From Thermasporomyces composti (lineage in GTDB: Bacteria > Actinomycetota > Actinomycetes > Propionibacteriales > Actinopolymorphaceae), in assembly GCF_003386795.1 (NCBI RefSeq), contig NZ_QTUC01000001.1:2046001-2110000 (forward strand): DNA of 64,000 nucleotides, in the 5' to 3' direction. The translations under genes were made by a program, and so were the position numbers. Below the pieces are notes generated by a model. That model was not told the DNA's origin. It did no database searches and worked only from the letters and a program-made list of their open reading frames with translations. Positions 44,006 through 51,977 of this stretch are shown here, in pieces; position 1 is the first letter of the stretch, and the number at the start of each line of letters is the position of its first letter.

Positions 44006-44944
44006 TCAGACGCGGCCCTCCTTCAACGCCGCGAGCCACGCGGCGGCGCTGGCGAAGTCGGCGTCGGTGGTGCCGGGCCGTGGGCAGACCCGCACCCCGT
44101 CCGCCCGCGGATACGAGCCGAGGAAGCGCACCTCGGCGCACACCCGACGCAGGCCCATGAGGGCCTCACCCACCCGGGCCTCGGTCAGGTGACCCTCGCA
44201 GTCGATCGAGAAGCAGTACTTGCCGAGCCGTTCCTTCGTGGGCCGGGACTCGATCCGGGTGAGGTTGATGCCCCGGATCGCGAACTCCTCCAGGATCTCG
44301 AGCAGCGCGCCTGGGTGGTCGTCTCGAATGAACGCGACGACGGAGGTCTTGTCCGCCCCGGTAGGCGCCGGCGGCGGCGCCGGACGGGAGACCACGACGA
44401 ACCTGGTCACCGCATCCGGGGTGTCCTCGATCTCGCTGGCCAGCACGTCCAGGCCGTAGTGCCGGGCGGCGACCGGCGGCGCGATCGCGGCGTCGAACTC
44501 CGACGTCTCCTCGGCGACGGCGGCGGCCGCGGCCGCGGTGGAGGAGGCGAGCAGGACCTCGGCGTGCGGGAGCCGCTCGGCCAGCCACTGGCGGCACTGG
44601 GCCGCCGCGTGCGGATGGGTCACGATCCGCTTGCAGTCCTCCAGCTGGGTGTCGGGTCGGGCCAGCAGGGCGAACGAGACCCGCAAGAGGATCTCCCGGG
44701 TGATCATGAGGTGCCCGTTGGCGAGCTCGTCGAGCGTGACGGGCACCGCGCCCTCCACCGAGTTCTCGATGGGCACGACGGCGGCGTCGGCGGCGCCGGA
44801 GCGGACGGCGTCGAGCGCGGCGGGCACCGTGTCCGCCGGGGTCAGCTCCGCCTGCTCGGCGTCCGGCAGGGTCCGCAGCGCGGCCTCGGTGAAGGTCCCA
44901 GCCGGGCCGAGGTAGGCGTAACGCGTACGGGGGGTGTCGACCAC
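44006..44944 (-). CDS. pheA: prephenate dehydratase
   Basis: 312 residues from GTG 44944. The catalytic domain has YLGPAGTFTEAAL, VVPIENSVEGAVPVTLDEL and a TRFVVVSRP region. An ACT domain follows (IRDDHPGALLEILEEFAIRG, then NLTRIESRPTKERLGKYCF, the phenylalanine-binding motif). It makes phenylpyruvate for phenylalanine synthesis and should be feedback inhibited. A longer frame to 44995 is disfavoured because TACGCT sits seven bases before the GTG, a leaderless start identical to that of serS. Confidence 0.94.
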   Translation of the reverse strand: MVDTPRTRYAYLGPAGTFTEAALRTLPDAEQAELTPADTVPAALDAVRSGAADAAVVPIENSVEGAVPVTLDELANGHLMITREILLRVSFALLARPDTQLEDCKRIVTHPHAAAQCRQWLAERLPHAEVLLASSTAAAAAAVAEETSEFDAAIAPPVAARHYGLDVLASEIEDTPDAVTRFVVVSRPAPPPAPTGADKTSVVAFIRDDHPGALLEILEEFAIRGINLTRIESRPTKERLGKYCFSIDCEGHLTEARVGEALMGLRRVCAEVRFLGSYPRADGVRVCPRPGTTDADFASAAAWLAALKEGRV

Positions 44945-44951
44945 GCTCTTG

Positions 44952-44957
44952 AGCGTA
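44952..44957 (-). promoter_or_regulatory. -10 box of pheA, leaderless start
   Basis: TACGCT followed by seven bases and GTG 44944, with no ribosome-binding site. Confidence 0.55.
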
Positions 44958-45126
44958 CGAGTCGCTGTCCTGGATCGGCCGCTCGACCCCCGCACCGGCC
45001 GACGGATCTGATAACCCGGCGATTCGGGCGAGTCGTAGGCCGCCGTCCGCTGTGCTTTGGGAGAGTCCGCTGATTGGTCTGGGATCGGCGATTGAAAATG
45101 GATCGGTAACCCGGGCCAACGTTGCC

Positions 45127-45132
45127 TAGCAT
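45127..45132 (+). promoter_or_regulatory. -10 box of the aldo/keto reductase gene, leaderless start
   Basis: TAGCAT followed by six bases and ATG 45139, with no ribosome-binding site. Confidence 0.5.
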
Positions 45133-45138
45133 CCTGGC

Positions 45139-46149
45139 ATGCAGATCAACAACGCGACCACCCGCCGTCTGGGGCGGTCCGACATCGAGGTGAGCGCGCT
45201 CGGCCTCGGATGCTGGGCGATCGGCGGACCGTTCTCGATGTTCGGCCAGCCGGACGGGTGGGGTGAGGTGGACGACGCCGAGTCCACCCGCGCCATCCGC
45301 CGCGCCGTCGAGCTCGGCGTGACCTTCTTCGACACCGCCGACGCCTACGGCACCGGCCACAGCGAGCGCGTGCTCGGCCGGGCCCTCGGCGCGCACCGCG
45401 ACCAGGTGGTGATCGCCACCAAGGTCGGCTACACGTACGACGAGGAGCGACGCGAGCTCACCGGCACCGACGCCTCTCCCGCCTACATCAAGCGAGCGTG
45501 CGAGGCGTCCCTGCGCCGTCTCAACACCGACTACATCGACCTGTACCAGCTGCACGTCGGAGACCTGTCGGAGACGCAAGCCCAGGACGTCCGCGCGGTC
45601 CTGGAGGACCTCCTCGACGCCGGGACGATTCGGGCGTACGGCTGGAGCACCGATGACGTCGAGGGCATGAAGGCCTTCGCGTCCGGCGGACGCTGCGCGG
45701 CCGTCCAGCACCAGCTCAACGTGTTCGAGCTGCTCGACCCCGACAGCAGCGCCTTCGCCATGCTGCGGCTCTGCGACGAGCTCGACCTGGCGAGCATCAA
45801 CCGCTCACCGCTCGCGATGGGGCTGCTGACCGGCAAGTTCACCGCGGACACCCGACTGCCCTCCGACGACGTCCGCGCCAACGCGCCATGGCTGCGGTGG
45901 TTCCGCGACGGTCGACCGGCGCCCGACCTGTTGCGACGGCTCGACGCAGTCCGCGAGATCCTCACCAGCGAGGGACGCACGCTCGCCCAGGGAGCGCTCG
46001 GCTGGATCTGGGCGCGGAGCGAGCGCACCATCCCCATCCCGGGCTTCAAGACCGTCGCCCAGGCCGAGGAGAACGCCCGGGCCTTGGAGTTCGGCCCCCT
46101 ACGACCGGAGCAGGTGGCCGAGATCGACCACCTGCTCCGTGCCGAGTGA
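45139..46149 (+). CDS. aldo/keto reductase
   Basis: 336 residues of the (beta/alpha)8 aldo/keto reductase superfamily. The start LGRSDIEVSALGLGCWAIGG, the catalytic Asp and Tyr in FFDTADAYGTGHSERVLGRA, the Lys in IATKVGYT and the His in YQLHVGD give the full tetrad. The C-terminal IPIPGFKTVAQAEENA binds the nicotinamide cofactor. It reduces aldehydes or sugars with NADPH; the substrate is open. It is a single gene, convergent with gnd. Confidence 0.93.
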   Translation: MQINNATTRRLGRSDIEVSALGLGCWAIGGPFSMFGQPDGWGEVDDAESTRAIRRAVELGVTFFDTADAYGTGHSERVLGRALGAHRDQVVIATKVGYTYDEERRELTGTDASPAYIKRACEASLRRLNTDYIDLYQLHVGDLSETQAQDVRAVLEDLLDAGTIRAYGWSTDDVEGMKAFASGGRCAAVQHQLNVFELLDPDSSAFAMLRLCDELDLASINRSPLAMGLLTGKFTADTRLPSDDVRANAPWLRWFRDGRPAPDLLRRLDAVREILTSEGRTLAQGALGWIWARSERTIPIPGFKTVAQAEENARALEFGPLRPEQVAEIDHLLRAE

Positions 46150-46201
46150 CGTCATCGAAATGCCAGGCACCTAGGAGGACACCCGGCGACTGACTCGGCG
46201 C

Positions 46202-47680
46202 TCACGCCTCCCGCTCGGACCTGTCGCCCGACCAGTCGAGGTGGAACGTGCCGTCGGCGTCGATCCGGCGGTAGGTGTGGGCGCCGAACAGGTCCCGCAT
46301 CCCCTGGATGAGGGCGGCGGGCAGCCGGTCGCGCCGCAGTCCGTCGTAGAACGCCAACGTGGCCGAGAAACCTGGGACCGGAACGCCGGCCGCGGCCGCC
46401 ACCGACACCACACGGCGCCACGACGCCTGCCCCTCGCTGACCGCCTTCGCGAAGTACGGGTCCACCATGAGCGACGGCAGGTCGGGTCGCTTCTCGTAGG
46501 CCTCGCGGATCCGGTCGAGGAACCGGGCGCGGATGATGCACCCGCCCCGCCAGATCGTGGCGATCTTGCCGAGGTCGATGTTCCAGTCGTACAGCTGGGA
46601 GCCGGCCCGGATCATGTCGAAGCCTTGGGCGTAGGCGACGACCTTCGACGCGTACAACGCCCGGCGAACGTCCCCGACGAAGGTGTCCGGGTCGTCGATC
46701 GAGACCGCCTCCGTTGGCCCCGCCAGCAGCTCGCGAGCCGCTGCCCGCTGCGCGGCGTGGGCCGACAGGGACCGGGCGAACACGGCCTCGGCGATGCCGG
46801 ACACCGGGCTGCCGAGGTCGAGGGCGATCTGGACGGTCCAGCGACCGGTGCCCTTCTGCTCGGCCTGGTCGAGGATGACGTCGACGAGTGGCTGGTCCCC
46901 GCGCGGGTCCTTCGTCGCGAGCACCTCGGCCGTGATCTCGATGAGGAACGACTCGAGGTCCCCCTCGTTCCAGCCGCGGAAGATTTCCGCCAGCTCTGCC
47001 GGCGTCTTGCCCAGGACGGTGCGGAGCAGGTCGTACGACTCCGCGATGAGCTGCATGTCGGCGTACTCGATGCCGTTGTGGACCATCTTCACGAAGTGGC
47101 CCGCGCCATCGGGACCGACGTGGGTGCAGCACGGGGTGCCGTCGACCTTGGCGGCGATGGACTCCAGGATCGGGCCGAGGGTCTGGTAGGCCTCCGGCGT
47201 GCCGCCGGGCATGATGCTCGGCCCGTTGAGCGCGCCTTCCTCGCCGCCGGAGATCCCGACGCCGACGAAGTGGATGCCGCGCTCCCGTAGCGTCGACTCG
47301 CGTCGGCGGGTGTCGATGAAGTGGGCGTTGCCACCGTCGACCACGATGTCGCCGGGTTCGAGCACCTCCGCGAGCTGGTCCAGCACCTCGTCCGTCGGAG
47401 CGCCGGCCTGGACCATGACGATCACCGTCCGGGGGCGCTTCAGCACCGCTGCCAGCTCCCGCAGGGAGCTGGTCGGGACGAAGGTCCCCTCGCTGCCGTG
47501 CTCGGCGATCAGCGCGTCCGTCCGAGCCTGGGTGCGGTTGTGAACCGCCACCACGTGGCCGTTGCGGGCGAGGTTCCTCGCCAGGTTGCGGCCCATCGTG
47601 GCGAGCCCGGTGACGCCGATGTCCGCCAGTGGCGCCTGGGTCTTCGTCGTCTCGGTGCTCTCGGTCGTCGTCTCGGTCAT
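46202..47680 (-). CDS. gnd: 6-phosphogluconate dehydrogenase (decarboxylating)
   Basis: 492 residues. NADP-binding GVTGLATMGRNLARNLARNG, VDGGNAHFIDT, the active-site GISGGEEGALNGPSIMPGG and the catalytic HFVKMVHNGIEYADMQ identify the enzyme, which gives ribulose 5-phosphate, CO2 and NADPH. It is of the long (Gnd, not GndA-short) type. The first 15 residues are a Thr/Glu tail. Its ATG overlaps the anmK stop by four bases (47677-47680), so anmK and gnd form an operon; salvage of cell-wall sugar and pentose phosphate metabolism are thereby linked. Confidence 0.96.
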   Translation of the reverse strand: MTETTTESTETTKTQAPLADIGVTGLATMGRNLARNLARNGHVVAVHNRTQARTDALIAEHGSEGTFVPTSSLRELAAVLKRPRTVIVMVQAGAPTDEVLDQLAEVLEPGDIVVDGGNAHFIDTRRRESTLRERGIHFVGVGISGGEEGALNGPSIMPGGTPEAYQTLGPILESIAAKVDGTPCCTHVGPDGAGHFVKMVHNGIEYADMQLIAESYDLLRTVLGKTPAELAEIFRGWNEGDLESFLIEITAEVLATKDPRGDQPLVDVILDQAEQKGTGRWTVQIALDLGSPVSGIAEAVFARSLSAHAAQRAAARELLAGPTEAVSIDDPDTFVGDVRRALYASKVVAYAQGFDMIRAGSQLYDWNIDLGKIATIWRGGCIIRARFLDRIREAYEKRPDLPSLMVDPYFAKAVSEGQASWRRVVSVAAAAGVPVPGFSATLAFYDGLRRDRLPAALIQGMRDLFGAHTYRRIDADGTFHLDWSGDRSEREA

Positions 47681-49038
47681 GGTGCGATCCTCTCGCTTCC
47701 CCCGTGCAGGATCCGGAGCCGGGTCGGCACGCTGCCGGCGGGGGAGGGTAGCAGGAGGGGTCCCGACCCCGGCGTGAGCGACCCCAGGAGGGCCGCCGAG
47801 CGAGCGCCCGTGCAGGCGGGGACCGTCGCCGGGAGACCGTGGACGGTGAGGAAGCCGAGCAGGGCGAACGCGTACGCCTCCTTGCTGTCGGCCGGGAGCC
47901 CGAGGTCGTCGATCGGGCGTAGGACGAGCCCTCGCCCGCCGGGATCGGTCAGCCCAGCCCTCGGCGAGTCGGCGTCGGCTGAGTCGAGCACAGCTTGCTC
48001 GACAGCGGCTGGCTCGGCTCCGGGTGACCCGGCGCCGAGTGACGTGGCGCCGGTCAGCTCCGCGATGCGGCGCATGAGCCACGAGTTGCGCACGCCGCCT
48101 CCCGACACGACGAGCTCACCGACCGCGTGGGCCGCGCACTCCCGCGCGACGAGCCGCGCCGTCAGCTCGGTGACCGTGGCCACGATGTCAGCTGGGGGCA
48201 GCTCGGGGTGAGCCGCCAGCCGCCGGTCGAGGTAGCCGGCGTGGAACAGCTCCTTGCCGGTCGACTTCGGCGGCGGGAGGTCGAAGTACGGGTCGTCCAG
48301 CAGCGCGGCGAGGAGCGCGTCGTGCACCGTTCCGGACGCGGCACGTCTGCCGTCCACGTCGTAGGGCTCGCCGAAGTAGCGCCGGCAGGCGAGGTCGATG
48401 AGCGCGTTCGCCGGGCCGAGGTCGTAGGCGAGGACGCTCCCGTCGGGGCGGATGAGGGTCATGTTGGCGATCCCGCCGAGGTTCAAGGCCGCCTTGGCGC
48501 GCGGCCCGGGCGGGAGCAGCAGCACGTCGAGGATGCTCACCAGCGGCGCACCCTGTCCACCCAGTGTGATGTCCCGGGAGCGCAGATCGGAGACGACGGG
48601 GACGCCGGTGCGCTCGGCGATCCACGCCGGCTGGCCGAGCTGGAGCGTCCCACGCGCCCGCCCGTCCTCCACCCAGTGGAAGACCGTCTGCCCGTGCGAG
48701 ACGACCAGGTCGGCGTGCCCTCCGGCGAGCTCCGCGATCCCACGGGCCGCCGCCTCGGCGAACGCCTGCCCGAGGAGGGTGTCGAGCCGGCAGACCTGCT
48801 CCAGCGTCGTCGTGGCCGGTGGCAGGACCTCGGTGAGGAGGTCTCGCACCTCGGCGCTGTGTGGTTGCTCGAGGGCACCACGAGGCCGCAGCAGCACCTC
48901 CTCGCCGTCGAGGCACAGATCCGCCACAGCCACGTCGATCCCGTCGTAGGAAGTCCCGGACATCAGGCCGACCACGCGGCACACCTGGCCTGGGATGGGC
49001 CTTCCGGTCGGGTTTGTCCCGCTGGACGTTGTCGCCAT
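47677..49038 (-). CDS. anmK: anhydro-N-acetylmuramic acid kinase
   Basis: 453 residues from ATG 49038. The AnmK motifs are GLMSGTSYDGIDVAVAD (phosphate loop), HADLVVSHGQTVFHW, LGGIANMTL and LVVSGGGVRNSWLM. It phosphorylates and hydrolyses 1,6-anhydro-MurNAc from peptidoglycan turnover to MurNAc 6-phosphate. An Ala/Ser/Asp-rich insertion near 375-400 is longer than usual. The gene overlaps gnd by four bases. The MurNAc 6-phosphate etherase is not in the window. Confidence 0.93.
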   Translation of the reverse strand: MATTSSGTNPTGRPIPGQVCRVVGLMSGTSYDGIDVAVADLCLDGEEVLLRPRGALEQPHSAEVRDLLTEVLPPATTTLEQVCRLDTLLGQAFAEAAARGIAELAGGHADLVVSHGQTVFHWVEDGRARGTLQLGQPAWIAERTGVPVVSDLRSRDITLGGQGAPLVSILDVLLLPPGPRAKAALNLGGIANMTLIRPDGSVLAYDLGPANALIDLACRRYFGEPYDVDGRRAASGTVHDALLAALLDDPYFDLPPPKSTGKELFHAGYLDRRLAAHPELPPADIVATVTELTARLVARECAAHAVGELVVSGGGVRNSWLMRRIAELTGATSLGAGSPGAEPAAVEQAVLDSADADSPRAGLTDPGGRGLVLRPIDDLGLPADSKEAYAFALLGFLTVHGLPATVPACTGARSAALLGSLTPGSGPLLLPSPAGSVPTRLRILHGGSERIAP

Positions 49039-49278
49039 CGAGTACTCACCAGAAACGTCTGTCGACGTCAGTCGTCGCGAGGGCACGACCTGACCAACCT
49101 AGGGCAATCCAGCCAGGGAGGGCCCGCCCGGATCCGAACGCCAAGCCGCCGCACTCAGGCAGCGGTGACTCTCCGCACACAACAGGGCGGCAGAGTGATA
49201 CCGGCTGTACACTCCTCGGTCGGACATGGACGTGTACACGCATCCCGTCGAGGACTGGTGACTCGCGAGGGTTCGGGC

Positions 49279-51132
49279 GTGCGCCCCTTCGGCCGGACAC
49301 GGCGGCTCAGCCCGCACGTCTCCGCCTTCACCGACACCTGCGAGGTCTACGTCCTGCACACCGGTGACCGCGCGGTCCTCGTCGACTTCGGCAGCGGCGC
49401 GGTTCTCGACCACCTCGACGAGCTCGGTGTCCGCGAGGTGACCGACGTCCTCGTCACCCACCACCACCGCGACCAGGTGCAAGGACTCGCCCGTGCAGCG
49501 GGCCGAGGCATCCGGATCTGGGTGCCCCCGGTCGAGATCGACCTCATCGCGCACGTCGACGAGCACTGGCGGACCCGGCCGCTCGACAACGGATACGACC
49601 TGCGGGAGGACCGCTTCTCGCTGCTGGAGCAGGTCCCGGTCACGGGCACCGTCGCGGAGTACCGCACTCGCCGATACGGCGACGTCGACGTCCACACCCT
49701 GCCCACACCGGGCCACACCGTCGGCTCGGTCACCTACCTGGTCGACATCGACGGCCGGCGGCTGGCGTTCGTCGGCGACCTCGTGCGCGGACCCGGCCAG
49801 GTGTGGTCGCTGGCGGCGACGCAGTGGACCTACACCGGCATCGAGGGTCTCGCGACCACCGTTCACTCCTGCCAGACGCTCCTCGACGAGCGTCCCGACG
49901 TCCTCCTGCCCTCGCACGGTGACCCGATCCACGACCCCGCGGCCGGCTTGTCGCTCGTCGTCGACCGGCTCGCCGCGCTCGCCTCGATGCGGCTGGGTCG
50001 ACCGTGGGACGCCTCGTCCCGCCGCGGCGACACCTGGGAGACCCTGACCCCTCACCTGCTGCGCAGTCGGACCACGTTCGCCACCACGTACGCCCTCCTG
50101 TCGCGGGACGGCACAGCGCTGTTCTTCGACTTCGGGTACGACGCGGCCATGCCGATGGCCGGCAACGACCGAGCCTCGCGGCGTCCGCTGCTCTCCCCGC
50201 TCACCAGCCTGCGACGCGACCACGGCGTCGAGCGGGTCGAGGTCGCGATGCCGACCCACTACCACGACGACCACGTGGCCGGGTTCAACCTGCTCCGCGA
50301 GGTCGAGGGCACCGAGATCTGGACCGCGGAGACGATCACACCGATCCTCGACGCGCCGCGCGCCTTCGACCTGCCGTGCCTGTGGTACGACCCGATCCCG
50401 TCCGACGGGGTCCTTCCCCTCGGCCGGCCGGTGCGCTGGCGAGAGTACGAGCTCACCGTCCACGAGCTGCCCGGCCACACGCTCTACGCCGTCGCGATCG
50501 AGGTAGTGGTCGACGGTGTGCGCGTCGTCGTCACCGGCGACCAGCAGGACGGCGGCTGGGTCCAGGGACAGCGCAGCGAGGTGCTCAACTACCAGTACCG
50601 CAACGGCTTCCACTACGACGACTACATCCGCAGCGCGGAGCTGTACCGCAAGCTGCGTCCCGACCTCATGGTCAGCGGGCACTGGCGGCCTCGCTGGGTC
50701 GACGAGGCCTACCTGGATCGGCTGCTCGAGGACGGACGGCGGCTCGCGGAGCTGCACCGCGCCCTGCTGCCGCTCGACGAGGTGGACCTCGGCCGGTTCG
50801 GCCTCGGGACGCGGATCCTGCCGTACCGCTCCCGGGTGGCGGCCGGCTCCTCCGCCGAGGTGACCGTCCTCGTGCGCAACCCCCTCAGCGTCACGGCAGA
50901 CCGCGCGGTCGAGTCGGAGCCGGTCGTGCTCGAGCTGGTCCTCCCGGCCGGATGGGGGACGCCGCGACGGCGACAGGTCGTTCAGCTGGCCCGTGGGCAG
51001 GAGGCTCGGGTGCCGTTCGTCCTCTGTCCGCCCGCCGGCATCCGAGCCGATCGCGCCCGGATCGCCGTCGACCTGACGGTGGGGCAGGTGCGGTTCGGTC
51101 AGGTCGCCGAGGCGCTGGTCGACGTCCGGTGA
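49279..51132 (+). CDS. double metallo-beta-lactamase-fold protein with C-terminal beta domain
   Basis: 617 residues from GTG 49279 (GCGAGGG seven bases upstream; GTG 49258 is an alternative). The first metallo-beta-lactamase domain has THHHRDQ where HxHxDH is expected, losing the last metal ligand. The second, from about residue 265, has the intact THYHDDHV. A C-terminal beta-sandwich domain of about 90 residues (NPLSVTADRAVESEPVVLEL) resembles NEW3-type domains of glycosidases. No signal peptide is visible. It may be a hydrolase with one active site and one regulatory copy; the substrate is unknown. The GH38 and SIS genes nearby hint at carbohydrate metabolism. Confidence 0.85.
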   Translation: MRPFGRTRRLSPHVSAFTDTCEVYVLHTGDRAVLVDFGSGAVLDHLDELGVREVTDVLVTHHHRDQVQGLARAAGRGIRIWVPPVEIDLIAHVDEHWRTRPLDNGYDLREDRFSLLEQVPVTGTVAEYRTRRYGDVDVHTLPTPGHTVGSVTYLVDIDGRRLAFVGDLVRGPGQVWSLAATQWTYTGIEGLATTVHSCQTLLDERPDVLLPSHGDPIHDPAAGLSLVVDRLAALASMRLGRPWDASSRRGDTWETLTPHLLRSRTTFATTYALLSRDGTALFFDFGYDAAMPMAGNDRASRRPLLSPLTSLRRDHGVERVEVAMPTHYHDDHVAGFNLLREVEGTEIWTAETITPILDAPRAFDLPCLWYDPIPSDGVLPLGRPVRWREYELTVHELPGHTLYAVAIEVVVDGVRVVVTGDQQDGGWVQGQRSEVLNYQYRNGFHYDDYIRSAELYRKLRPDLMVSGHWRPRWVDEAYLDRLLEDGRRLAELHRALLPLDEVDLGRFGLGTRILPYRSRVAAGSSAEVTVLVRNPLSVTADRAVESEPVVLELVLPAGWGTPRRRQVVQLARGQEARVPFVLCPPAGIRADRARIAVDLTVGQVRFGQVAEALVDVR

Positions 51133-51187
51133 CCGCCGGTCGTCGCCTGTCCCGACCCGGGAATGCCGTCCCCCGTCCGCGCCACCG

Positions 51188-51796
51188 TCACCCTGTGACG
51201 GCTTGGATGACGTTGCCGCTCTCGTCCACCTCGCCGGCCGCCCACGCGTCCACCCACTCGCTCAGCAGATGCAGGATCAGCTGGTGCATCTCCTGGGTGC
51301 GGGGGGTGGTGAGCGACGGCACGAGCACCGCGTAGTCGGCGTACTGGAGCGCGTCGCCACCGCCACCGGCCGCGAAGAGCACCGTCGTCGCGCGAGCGTC
51401 GCGTGCGGCGGCGAGACCACGGACGATGTTCGGCGAGCGACCGCTCGTGGTGAAGCCAGCGACCACGTCACCGGAACGCGCTAACGCGCTGACCTGGCGG
51501 GCGAAGACGTCGTCGTAGGAGTAGTCGTTGGCGACGCAGGTGACCACGGAGGGGTCGACCGTCAACGCGACGGCCGGGAGTGGGCGACGATCCCGCTTGT
51601 AGCGGCCGACCATCTCCGCGGCGAGATGCTGCGCGTCCGCCGCACTGCCGCCATTGCCGAACGTGTAGAGCCGACCACCCTGGGCGAAAGTCCGGCACAG
51701 CAGCTCTCCGATGTCACAGACCAAGGGCAGCAGCGCCTCGACGCTGCGAGCTGTCTCGATGTGGTCGCCAAGCTGGCGAGCCAACAGCTCACGCAT
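51188..51796 (-). CDS. SIS-domain phosphosugar isomerase, GmhA-like
   Basis: 202 residues from ATG 51796 behind GGAGGGG. The SIS fold carries YTFGNGGSAADAQHLAAEMVGRY, which matches sedoheptulose 7-phosphate isomerase (GmhA), and the second loop FTTSGRSPNIVRGL and the metal-type residues near the end (QEMHQLILHLLSEW). Heptose synthesis genes are absent, so a related phosphosugar is possible. It lies 181 bases downstream of the GH38 gene on the same strand. Confidence 0.88.
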   Translation of the reverse strand: MRELLARQLGDHIETARSVEALLPLVCDIGELLCRTFAQGGRLYTFGNGGSAADAQHLAAEMVGRYKRDRRPLPAVALTVDPSVVTCVANDYSYDDVFARQVSALARSGDVVAGFTTSGRSPNIVRGLAAARDARATTVLFAAGGGGDALQYADYAVLVPSLTTPRTQEMHQLILHLLSEWVDAWAAGEVDESGNVIQAVTG

Positions 51797-51858
51797 CTCG
51801 TCCCCTCCCACGACGCGTCCTCGCGGGCAGGTGGCTGCCCGGCCTGAGGTTACCGAGA

Positions 51859-51869
51859 AAACGATCCCA
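51859..51869. promoter_or_regulatory. shared motif upstream of the SIS gene
   Basis: AAACGATCCCA here recurs in inverted orientation upstream of the GH38 gene (54528-54538). It may be a binding site of the LacI-type regulator at 54657-55739. Confidence 0.4.
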
Positions 51870-51977
51870 CGAGACCGACCTCACGGAGAAGCGGGTCGGA
51901 CGCCACAGCGTTTCCCTCGGCGGATCGCCCGTTCCGTGAGGATCTGTCCGTGGTGGTCCGGACCGCGCGTCGCACCG

